This document shows, piece after piece, positions 24,101 to 32,900 of a stretch of DNA of 60,000 nt. The notes below the pieces were generated by a model. It was given only the letters and a program-made list of their open reading frames with translations. It was not told the DNA's origin and ran no database searches. Position numbers and translations under genes: made by a program. Positions within the stretch are counted from its first letter, which is position 1; every line of letters starts with the position of its first letter. Source of the stretch: Antedon mediterranea (taxonomy: Eukaryota > Echinodermata > Crinoidea > Comatulida > Antedonidae); assembly GCF_964355755.1 (NCBI RefSeq), contig NC_092674.1, forward strand, positions 29,998,001-30,058,000, written 5' to 3'.

Positions 24101-25978
24101 TGTCGGGGAATATAATATACAGTAAAAAACGTTCGCGTTCACTTCATATAGCTTCAGCGCCTAGAAAACCACGACGTTCCATTGACCGTGAGAGTACGTC
24201 AGAGGGCTATTATGCACTTTTATGCATTCGTTATTGCCAGAGATCTAACTACTAAACAATAGCTAGTACGCACTTGTTTGGCGGTATCCCTTTGTACGAA
24301 TCGTTCACCGTTGGGTCGAGACGCGTGATATCATGTTCCATCCAGGGACCAAAATGTGTAATGTAGTTATTTTCCAGGCGAAGTTTACCGACGGTTACCG
24401 AAGGGAACACGGGTACTTTTTGTCGGGGAATATAATATACAGTAAAAAACGTTCGCGTTCACTTGGTAGCTTCAGCGCCTAGAAAACCGCGACGTCTCAT
24501 TGACCGACCGTGAGAGTACGTCAGAGTGCTATTATGCAATTTATATGCATTCATTATTGCCAGCGATCTAACTTACTACTAAACACTAGCTAGGTACGCA
24601 CTTGTCTGGCGGTATCCCTTTGTACGAATCGTTCAACGTTGGGTCGTGATATCATGTTCCGTCCAGGGACCAAAATGTGTACTGTAGTTATTTTCCAGGC
24701 GAAGTTTACCGACGGTTACGTCGTGTACTGTGTCGACGACGATACACTACAGCAAAAACGAATTATGTTAATTGTTCGTATGTTCACCAATTTTTTAATT
24801 TACAAGTAACCTTCTGTACCGTGGGGCACCTAAAATAAATATTTCATCTATTACTAAACAAAAAAACATGCCATTTTCGCTTAGCCAACATCTTATTATA
24901 GCTAAGTTATTAAATTTTCAATGTCCTGTATGTCATGAATTTCTCACCACTCGGAAGTCCAGATGGTACGCAGGCATACACTTGGGAGGAATAAACTTAT
25001 TTCCCCGACTGAAAAGGTCTATGCTTGCGTTTTTTAAGCCTCTGGGCCTGATGTTTCCAAAGTATAAAATGCAGCTCTAGTTTTAAACATTTTCTTAGCT
25101 CAGCCCCAACAATAAAGCTGGTCATATTTCGAAGTACAAGAAGTGCATTTTCCGGGACCTAACATCTCTATTTTTCAAACATTTCTTAGCTCAGTCACAA
25201 CCATGATAGGGACTTATATATTTTGTTTCATGTTTTGAAGTATAATAAGTCCAATTTCCAGGACCTCCAACTCTATTTTTCTAAATTTTCTTTGAACTTT
25301 TATATTTTAAATTGAAAAATATGGATTGAAACAGTCATCGCGCACCGTTTTTTTGCACGCAGTATTTTATTTATGCATTATAAAAAATGGAAAAAAATGG
25401 CTACCCTAAATCTGATTAAAATGACCTCAAATAACGCTAGAACGCGTTGCTTCCGGGGGCATCATAACGGGTTTTTATTTATGCTGACACATTGTAACTA
25501 CAATTACCATCCTAAAAAGCTCTGTCTACACTATCTAACTTTTATGTGCAAAAAAAAGTGATGTGCTCATATATGGACATGATGATGTCATATCACTACC
25601 ATATTTAAGCATATCACTGTCATATTTGTGCGCGTCAAATCTTTTTTGTCAAACTAGTTTGATAGTGTAGTGTAGACAGAACTTTGTTCGTAAATTTTAC
25701 GTTTTACAACATAATTCACAACTTTCACACTAACATCAGATCATGTGCAGCAAAAACATGACACAAACTTGCGCGGCACAATGTAAACGTCTTTCATAAT
25801 CTAATACAGTAATTGTTAAATAGGATATTTAAACAAAATGAAAGACATACCTTTCCATTAGAACAGAATCTTTACTTGTGGTAGGCCCACTTTGTGATGA
25901 TGCCTCCAAATCATTACGACGGCTAGCCGTGTTATCTTTATCCACATCGACTGGACGTACATTTGATTTTTTCGTCAT
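15163..25978 (-). CDS. DEG/ENaC family channel, ASIC-like paralogue, 10 exons
   Basis: This is a second amiloride-type sodium channel subunit, convergent with the first. Exons, 5' to 3' on the minus strand: 25978-25851 or 23476-23349 (alternative first exons), 21494-21225, 20216-20024, 19535-19410, 18883-18728, 18150-18011, 17594-17527, 16976-16826, 15941-15850 and 15335-15163. They join in frame to 499 codons including stop. Seen: a Ser/Thr-rich N-terminus, the MHG gating motif, a first membrane segment, FPAVTICNFNRY, EFTNRAGF, YGRCWTFN, a cysteine-rich thumb (NECLLKLHVKRCECRPDS), CDCAIEC, and a second membrane segment DIGGQLGLFVGVS with a GVS filter. After the first exon, intron phases (2,0,0,0,2,1,2,1) match the plus-strand paralogue exactly, so the pair arose by inverted duplication. 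The 68-base exon needs acceptor CTAAAG|TCTC; the nearer TTAG would shift the frame. The ASIC1 post-TM1 histidine is absent. Confidence 0.92.
16278..16724 (+). repeat. Two 73-bp direct repeats with a Pol III B-box-like word
   Basis: The blocks 16278-16350 and 16653-16724 both read GTTAAAGACCAA(A/G)TGGTCG and continue with about 93 per cent identity to GAGAGTT(C/T)GAACTTTGAC. GAGTTCGAACTT resembles a tRNA B box, so these may be ends of a SINE-like or terminal-repeat element of about 450 bases. No A box or tRNA fold is convincing. Confidence 0.5.
17311..17432. mobile_element. MITE family B in minus-strand channel intron
   Basis: GCAACGCAAGAACGTAAGTG at the left and CCTTGCGTTGCGTCCTAGTG at the right are opposed arms of the CGCAACGC family. 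It ends about 95 bases from the 68-base exon. Confidence 0.65.
17791..17964. mobile_element. MITE family A, copy 4
   Basis: Arms CTCTGTCTACACTATTAAAC and GTTTGATAGTATGTAGACAG are inverted. An A/T-rich insertion at about 17865-17900 enlarges this copy. It lies 47 bases from the exon at 18011-18150. Confidence 0.75.
19166..19332. repeat. Foldback MITE, family C (copy 2)
   Basis: TGCTGTATCTATTTCAGAAG at the left is mirrored by CTTCTGAAATAAATGTGGAG and GATACAGCA at the right. The centre matches the copy near 862-1061. Confidence 0.65.
20977..21199. mobile_element. MITE family B with internal 20-bp amplification
   Basis: Left arm GATTGGTTCCCACTCGAACG and right arm TCTAGTGAGAACCAAGCTTT are inverted. 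In the right arm the unit TTGCGTTACGGCTTACGTAC is repeated about five times at 21080-21175. The element ends 25 bases from the second coding exon of the minus-strand channel gene, at its donor side. Confidence 0.75.
21517..21688. repeat. 24-bp minisatellite, 7 copies
   Basis: The unit ATAGAAGATATTACACTACC plus ATCG is repeated seven times with essentially no divergence. The array begins 22 bases upstream (gene sense) of the acceptor at 21494 of the minus-strand channel gene, so it occupies the branch-point region. Confidence 0.95.
21890..21965 (+). repeat. Dispersed repeat fragment, related to 47818-47890
   Basis: AAATGACAATGCTGTGGGTA and flanking words (GGCAAATTACTGA before, CAGTGGCTGGA after) recur at 47818-47890 in a BRCA2 intron. 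This is the end of an unidentified interspersed repeat. Confidence 0.55.
23028..23187. mobile_element. MITE family A, copy 5
   Basis: AAGCTCTGTCTACACTATCT opposes AGAGTGTAGACAAAGCT. It is the left-flank MITE of duplication copy B and corresponds to copy 7 at 25518. Confidence 0.8.
23349..23476 (-). CDS. Proximal alternative first exon (1b) of ASIC-like gene
   Basis: The ATG at 23476 opens 42 codons plus two bases and ends at donor AAAG|GTACGT. Spliced to the acceptor at 21494 it reads on in frame through GAT-ACA-TCA into the MVEDDLDVDF segment. The cytosolic peptide is Ser/Thr-rich. It differs from exon 1a at 7 of 43 residues, while start codon, frame and donor are intact in both. Confidence 0.85.
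23882..24012. mobile_element. MITE family A, copy 6, right end cut
   Basis: AAGCTCTGTCTACACTATC faces GATAGTGTAGACAGA. The terminal GCTT is missing because CAGTGGTGGCGCCAG, the end of a hAT-like element, begins at that point. Confidence 0.75.
24013..25458. mobile_element. hAT-like non-autonomous element, copy 2, truncated
   Basis: It starts with CAGTGGTGGCGCCAGCGGGG and a GC-rich terminal hairpin zone, then matches 12632-13720 of copy 1. A segment of about 320 bases (24080-24399) is tandemly duplicated at 24403-24720. The GC-rich right end present in copy 1 is missing; homology stops at TTGCTTCCGGGGGC, where the duplicated channel-gene segment begins. There is no transposase frame. Confidence 0.75.
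25518..25684. mobile_element. MITE family A, copy 7
   Basis: AAGCTCTGTCTACACTATCT opposes GATAGTGTAGTGTAGACAGA. It is the duplicate of copy 5. Confidence 0.8.
25851..25978 (-). CDS. Distal alternative first exon (1a) of ASIC-like gene
   Basis: This exon has the same length (128 bases) and donor position (AAAG|GTATGT) as exon 1b. There are nine base differences from 1b; seven change the residue (positions 8, 10, 14, 25, 26, 32 and 37) and two are silent. The 2.5 kb between the two start codons could hold a second promoter. Confidence 0.8.
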
Positions 25979-27801
25979 TCTCGAGTTTATTTTAGCAGTG
26001 ATTGAAAAAGAGGTAATTATCCAGCCGCATCGCTTGTGATTTAAAGAAGCTGCAACCAGAAACTGATTACTTATATACTTATTTGTACTGTATTGATTAT
26101 GTGATTAATATTGAATACAACGCTTATTAAAAGTTATTACTTTTCTTACAAACAAAGTCAGCCATGCCAAATAAATTACATGACAGTAGGCCCTACAGCA
26201 TCATGAGAAATACAATTCTCTGTTTATAAAGTCAGCCATGCAAAATAAAGCAGGCCTACTCCTAGAGTACATCATGAGCTATTAGAAAATGCTCTGTTTA
26301 TAAAGATATCAAAAGTAACAGTCTCGTCTAATTACATTTTTATACATTTTCATGAAGACGTCTTCGGGGGACATTTCTTTGATTTTACAAGGATGATTAA
26401 AGAATAATCTGCAGGGCAATATAAAGCTCTGTAGGCCTACACTATCTTTACTATCCTTTAATCTGTATGTATTATATATAGGGCTAGGCCTATTCTAGCT
26501 TTTAACGCATGTTTGTGTATTTGCTGTAATCTTCTGAATTCATTATAGATCTTTTTAAAATTTGTCATGCCATTTTTAAATGTATTTCTATTTTATTTTA
26601 CTTATATATGGACAATACAATAATATCAGTATCAATATCAGTAACGTGTGACAAAAAAGTGATGTGTAGGCCTATATAATATGGATACGATGATAACACT
26701 ACCAACCATATTTGGGAACATCGCACTTTTTTATCAATTGTTTAATAGTGTAGACTAGACACAGAGCTTAAAGGGCTGTTTTGGGAATGCACATAGGAGG
26801 AGATTGAACTCCTTTGAGGCTTTTAATAGGCTATACGTTTCTGCAAATGAAATGAAAAATTAAAATTGATGCAGTTTCAATGAGAAGACGAGGAAAAAAC
26901 TTAGGGTGTAAATAACGACGATCAATATAGCGAAGGTTATTTTATCTCAGTATTTACTTCTAAAACATTGCATCCATCAACAGCACAAGTAGTCCTAGGT
27001 ACGTAATATTATTGGTTTCTCCTTATGACAGTCACGCGAACTGTTAATTTGCATATTGATGACAGCTTTTCATATTACAGTCAATTATAATCTTCAGTCA
27101 CGAAACCATCAGTTATTTGATTTGTCTTATGTCCTTATATACAGTTTTTGACGATCTTAACGAAAAATTAATTGTGTGTCGGCCGTTTTAAAATAAATAT
27201 CGATTTCTTAATTAACGATCTTTATTCAAATCATTTTGTTTTCATTGTTATTTTAAATATACTGGGTGACTGCTACATTACCCATATCTACCACATACAT
27301 TGATATAATAAACATACGGACCATTTGATTTATTAATATGTAGGCCTACCATCAATGAAAACAATCCAAAAATTATAATAAAGGAAGTCACTGACCAATT
27401 GAAGTTCAACTCTTAAGGTTACGGTCTATAAAATAATAATAATAATACAATTTAGCCTACTAATTTGATTATATATAGCTCCATTGTTAGTTATTTTCAA
27501 TTAAAAACCATTAGAAATCACTCTTATATCGACAGTTTTAACTCACTACTGCATCTTTATTATCAATAAAGGTAAGCATCACTAAAGGTAAGTCTATTTT
27601 GACATAAAAATAAATGGAACGGTCCGATAATCCATCACAACACTGCGCAGAAGCACAGAGCGCGTATTCTTGAAATATTAACATGGCGTGTTGTTATTAG
27701 AATTACGGACACGAGCTCACAATTTAAAGTAGGCTTGTGGTTTTTTTAAATAAAGTACATCATTAATCAGTTCTACTCAGACATGGGTTAAAAAGAAGGT
27801 A
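25979..27801. other. Intergenic region, head of channel gene
   Basis: This holds the rest of duplication copy A, an interrupted family A MITE at 26423-26769 (arms AAGCTCTG and CAGAGCTT with about 190 foreign bases between) and A/T-rich sequence. No coding exon, tRNA or CpG-rich promoter stands out. Confidence 0.5.
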
Positions 27802-27809
27802 GAGTATAT

Positions 27810-28685
27810 GGCGCTAGTTCCGTTTCGCACCTGTTTTTATTTCGACTTCCTTTTGACCTTAAATTGTTAAGCAACTTATTGTAAATACCACACCTTAAAA
27901 TTGGGCCTCATAAGTACTTTTATGAAGAAGAATCACATAAAAAGTAACAAATAAATCCTTAAATTGATGATTTTACAGACATGTTTCTCGCATACCGTTC
28001 GCCGCGAATTTAGCATACTCGAAGTTCAATATTTTCGTTTCTATGGAGCGCCAAAAGAGCAACAACAATAGATGGTTAAAACCTCAGTGGAATGCGTCTT
28101 CTTTTAATGCATTTATTATTGAAATACACGTTTAATTTTAATATATTTTGTCAATAAAAATGCTGTAACATTTTACTGCTAATAATTTGCTGTTTTCAAA
28201 TAGCAACCAACCCTAGAGTAAGACTAAGACTAAGAGGCATATTAATTATTATTTAGATTAAGGTATACCCCTACAGTACATGTAATATGATGATGAATTT
28301 GTCGATTTTCATTCCTAAGAGCTCCTGCAAAAACCATGTACAGTATCAACAGTAATATTTTTGTTGCATTGACATTGACAAAATATGATAAAATTGAACG
28401 TAATTTTCCCCAATTTACTGAGTTTTTAGCCCTCTATTATGATTGCTCTTTTGGCGCTCCATAGAAACAACAACATTGAACATGGAGTATGCGAAATTCA
28501 CGAACCGATGTGCGAGAAACACGTCTGTAAATTCATCAATTTAAAGGATTTATTTTTTACTTTTTGTGTGATCTCCTTCGTAAAAGTATTTTTGAGGCCT
28601 AGATCTAAGGTGTGGTACTCACGATAAAGTTAATTAACCAATTTTGAGTCGAAATAAACGACAGGTGCGAAACGGAACTAGCGCC
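27810..28685. mobile_element. 876-bp foldback transposon with perfect 8-bp target duplication
   Basis: GAGTATAT occurs at 27802-27809 and at 28686-28693. The element begins GGCGCTAGTTCCGTTTCGCA and ends in its exact inverse. The arms are about 260 bases each (27810-28070 and 28437-28685), roughly 80 per cent complementary, around a loop of about 365 bases. There is no transposase. An 8-bp duplication fits hAT, P or Merlin-type transposition; the terminal word does not let me choose. It lies between the divergent channel gene and BRCA2, about 0.65 kb from the BRCA2 coding exon. Confidence 0.9.
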
Positions 28686-28693
28686 GAGTATAT

Positions 28694-29334
28694 ATTCACA
28701 CATACAATAAGACTGTAAATAGACACGTTTGATGTTCACAGCCAATCAACCAACCCGAGGCCTAGCTAGCACAACAAAACAGCTATCAGCAGGGACTACC
28801 ATACATAGTCTCTAGCTCTACTCCCCCTAGACTAGGCCTAGCAACTAACTCACTCGCTCCGAAGTAGGCCCAAGTATGTAGTTAATTTACAATGGAATAG
28901 CCTACTATACAGTACAACAAGTACATTATTCGTGGATATTATTATTAGTATTATTTACTAGGCCTATAGTTATACTTATATGTTATTATTCAAAATCATA
29001 AATATATTATTTATATAAATAGCCTAGGCCTTTAGCCTCTATATTAGTACTAGCTGGATTGGGCCCTTATTTATTTATAATAATAATAATAGAAAATACT
29101 AAGAAGTAAATAAGTAGGCATATAAATAACTGTATACGAGACTGTGCCATGCAGTGCCCATGTGTTTTGATGTGTGACCTACTGTTATTAATATTATGGT
29201 TTGAAATAGTTAGTAGTACTGGCTAATAATACTTTAATAGTAATAATGGAAATTAACAAGAACTATAATAATAGGCCATAGACAAGACTTTCTCAGATTT
29301 TTGTTCAAAGACTTATTATTTTTATTTAATTTAG
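28694..29334 (+). other. BRCA2: Presumed BRCA2 promoter / first-exon region
   Basis: The coding exon is preceded by acceptor-like TTTATTTAATTTAG ending at 29334, so an untranslated first exon should lie upstream, as in vertebrate BRCA2. I see no unambiguous donor or promoter motif here; the region is AT-rich with several TAGGCCTA words. Confidence 0.35.
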
Positions 29335-29348
29335 ACCACAGGACAAAA

Positions 29349-29354
29349 ATGTGA
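29349..29354 (+). promoter_or_regulatory. Start-stop upstream ORF (ATG TGA) overlapping a BRCA2 start
   Basis: ATG at 29349 is followed directly by TGA at 29352-29354, and that A begins the in-frame ATG at 29354. A second in-frame ATG at 29363 has a better context (A at -3, G at +4). Confidence 0.5.
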
Positions 29355-29968
29355 TGAACACTATGGATTATAGACACAAGTTTTCAAAGAAAATTTGCTG
29401 TTCTGGAAGATCGCTACCTAATGCAGTGTGTAAGCAAGATGCAAAGCCATCACCAATTGTGAGCAGTTTATTAGGAATCTACAAAGAAAAATGCAAAGAC
29501 GATCTTGGAGCCGTCAACGTTGAATGGTTCTCTTCAGCTCCATGGAACTATGATGCTGTGTCTCATATCGATAGCACAAAGATTAAGAATGATGTTTCTG
29601 TGTCTCATTTTAGCAGAAAACAAAGAGAAGACACCCAATGTACGCTGTCCAGTGAAAACAGAAGTAAAGACATTATTAAACACAGTGAGCATATGTCATG
29701 TTTGGTTGTTCCACCAGGAAAATGCTTACCGTGTCTGGTAAACGGAAAGACTGGCCCTCAGAATTCTATTGAAGAGAAAAACATCTCGTCTGAGCTGGTC
29801 AGAGTTACAGATGTTCAGGGTGATGAGGTTCATATGGACAGAGAAGGAACAGATGTAGTCAACGATTCATTAGTAGACGTAGAAAGAATGTGTGATGGTG
29901 AGGATAAAAAGGAAGAATTTGAATTCAAAACTCCTAGAAGAAAACCGTGTGTTGACAAATCAAAACAG
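29354..29968 (+). CDS. BRCA2: BRCA2 N-terminal exon (PALB2-binding region)
   Basis: The translated motif [18 protein letters not shown] matches the human PALB2-binding segment DLGPISLNWFEEL, keeping the Trp-Phe pair. Near the exon end, FKTPRRKP matches human FKTPQRKP. The exon stops at CAG|GTATGT. Between these landmarks the sequence is poorly conserved. Confidence 0.93.
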
Positions 29969-32900
29969 GTATGTTTTGATAATACATTTTTTTACTTGAA
30001 TTATTTTTATATTAATTTAAGCATATTTTGTCATGAAAAAGAAATGCTGACCTTTGACAGGATTTCAACCAAGGACCTCAGTAACCGAAATGAATTCTGC
30101 ATTTTTTTTTTGTGAAACGTATATAAAAACTTTGTTGTATTTGTATATTTTTAAAGCTGTATTCAACTCCTGTCTTTCCATCACCATCAAGCAATGTATC
30201 TACACCTTCATTGTTCAGTCAAGATGAGCAGATTATTTCTAAGTACAAGCATTGGAATATTTCACCCTACAAGAGACTCAATAGTAAGTCATCCTTCTTT
30301 TAAACTAGTACATTGATTTTATTGTTATAATGATATATAATTTTTTAAAACATACATTACACATTTCAAAATACTGGTAGTGTAGTTGTTTATTTCCCAT
30401 CTTTTCTACTAAGACCACACTCACAAATATTAAGACCACACTCACAAATATTAATAAACTAATTTTGTATGACTATACCTAATTAATATTATTCAAAGTA
30501 CAGTATATTTATTCATTTAACAATTATTAAAATCATACAATGTAGTAAAGTTTGTACAGAAATATATATACTAGTATATAAAGTAGAGGACCTTTTGGTG
30601 AATGCTTTAGGTAATGAAAGTTCAATGACATTAACTAAAAACAAAATATTCATTTTCAGCGTTAAGCCCAGCCACACCTGGAAGTCACTATCAAGCATCA
30701 ACATCTAATCTTGTAACCCCCTCATCTTATACTCCTTGCCATTCTACGTTAATCCTAAAACAGTTATCACCATTCGCTCCCTCTCAGTCTTTCTGCCATA
30801 ATGAGTCTTTCTCTACATGTGGTGATACACCAAAGTTCATGGAGGAACTCCTCATGGATGAAAAGTCTGAGACTAAAATGTCATCACGTTTAGAAGAATC
30901 CCTTGCATCGTCGAACAAGGTTTGTTACCGTTACTTGCATTACTTAAGCTCTGTCTACACTATCAACAAAGAATGTTACCATATACTGTATGGACACTAT
31001 GTTTGATATTGTGAACAGAGCTTAACTCTTCAAGCAAAGCGTATGAGCCCCTTGTTTATATGCTCTCAAAATTTCCTTAAAATTAATTCAAAATTTTTCA
31101 TGCGCTTTTGCTAGCTGTAATTTAAACTTGTTTCTAATTGTAATTACCAAATTTAGGGGAGAAAAGAGATTTTGTGAATGCATGAAAAAGGATTTCTTGC
31201 AAAAAAAATATTCTGGTTCAATGGCCTTGTGTAACAGAATCGGTGATATTATGACAAAACATTCTTCTGGGAGAACCTCAAAGCCATGTAATTCATTGTA
31301 ATCCACATTTCTTTACAGTCAAGGTACATCTTCAATTGTTATTAATTCAAAACTTAACTTAACTTTATATTTTTCAGCTGATTCCAGTGAGTCTTGGGAT
31401 AGACCATGACGCAAATATCTCATGGACCAGCTCCCTTGCAACACCACCTATGACCAGCTCCCTTGCAACACCACCTATTACCAGCTCCCTTGCAACACCA
31501 CCTATTAAATCATCTACAACCTCTACAAAAACTAGCGCTTGGCACCCAAGGGAATCAACAGAAAAACAATCTGGAGTAAGATCATAATATATTTATAAGT
31601 CAGATGTTTTGCCCTACTCTGACGTAATTTGTACTTTATACTATGGGACTCGAATCCCACGACCTCCAGATTACTATCCTGGCGTTTATATCTAGACCAC
31701 TGAGCTTGTACTGATGGCTATAGGGGTTAGATTCGAGCCCAAGTAAGCAGCGCGTACTGCGCCAACAGGGTTGTAATTGTATTTAACTACTGTGGAGTGG
31801 ATATTTTTAGATATTGTCCCTTCGTTTTATGTCCCAGGCAGACCCAACTCAAGATTCTATATCTTTCTGTGATCCTGCCTTCTTCATTTTTTTATTTTCT
31901 CAAATTTCGATTTATAGTTAATTTTATATATATACCAATTTTTTCTCATCTCTCAGATAATAGCTAGAGCACTGTTCAACAACAGTAATGTCGATACCTG
32001 GGAAGTCGACAGCCATAATGCTACTGACATGCTTGATCTGGCAAAGACCTCATCAGATGAAGAAGAAAGAGAAATGACTGTAGAAACGGAAATGTTAGAT
32101 GCTACATTACAACAACAAGCAGAAGGAGCTACCGTTAATTTGTTATTAAATAGAACACGATTGGAGGGATCTTTGAATAAGGATATATGTGACCAAACCA
32201 AGTGTGATCTAGTCCTTCAGTCTGCAAAATATGAACAGAAAACTGCAATATCCAAACCATTAGTTCCAGAAGCTTGTGATAAACTAAAAAATAATGAATT
32301 GAAAGATATCAACATTGTTGATAGCAAAAACAGATTTCAAACAATGAACAAAGTTGACGATCGAATTGATTCAGAAGCAAAAGTACAAAAACCTTCTCCA
32401 ATCAAGACATCTTTATCGCAAGTAATTGTCAATGAAATATTAACAAAATATTCTCCTGAAGATGGCTCAAATATTGCAGATACGCTTGCATTCCTTCTTG
32501 ATACACCTCCTGAAAGAAGACAGAAATTTTCTAAAAAGAAACCACCACCAAAGAAATCATCTTCCAAACGTAGGAGTAAGCGAAAAAGAAAGACATCGAA
32601 AAAGAATGAAGATGATTCTGTTACAGACATTCTTGATAGCAATTCAGAAGATAAATATATTATACAAGACGATTTTAAAACGATATCTCCAAAGTTGTCT
32701 CGTAATCCTTCAGTGGAAAATCACAAACAAAAAAACACTCACCTTGTTCCAGAGTCTCTACCAGATAACAACAAAGATAAACTTATTCTCGAACTAACTG
32801 CAACTACTAAAGTAAAACCTTTATTTCACAACAAACTCAATGGTGCTATTGTCACAACTCCTTCAAGTCAAGTGGATCCATTTTCTCAAATATCGCCATC

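Larger units (their letters stand above)
22969..26430 (-). repeat. Segmental duplication carrying a channel first exon
   Basis: Copy B (about 22969-23881) and copy A (about 25459-26422) align from ACGGGTTTTTATTTATGCTG to the next family A MITE. Each holds a first coding exon, its donor and about 400 bases of upstream sequence. They are separated by a hAT-like element (24013-25458). The word GTCAGCCATGCCAAATAAA occurs twice within each copy. Divergence is roughly 7 per cent in the exon and higher in flanks. Confidence 0.92.

Noticed and set aside
24868-25080. 70-residue plus-strand open frame
   Set aside because: It lies within the hAT-like element, and its counterpart at about 13118-13330 is broken; there is no transposase motif.
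31646-31706. Functional tRNA-Thr (AGT)
   Set aside because: A 7-base loop with AGT can be drawn, but the T stem mispairs and no acceptor stem exists.
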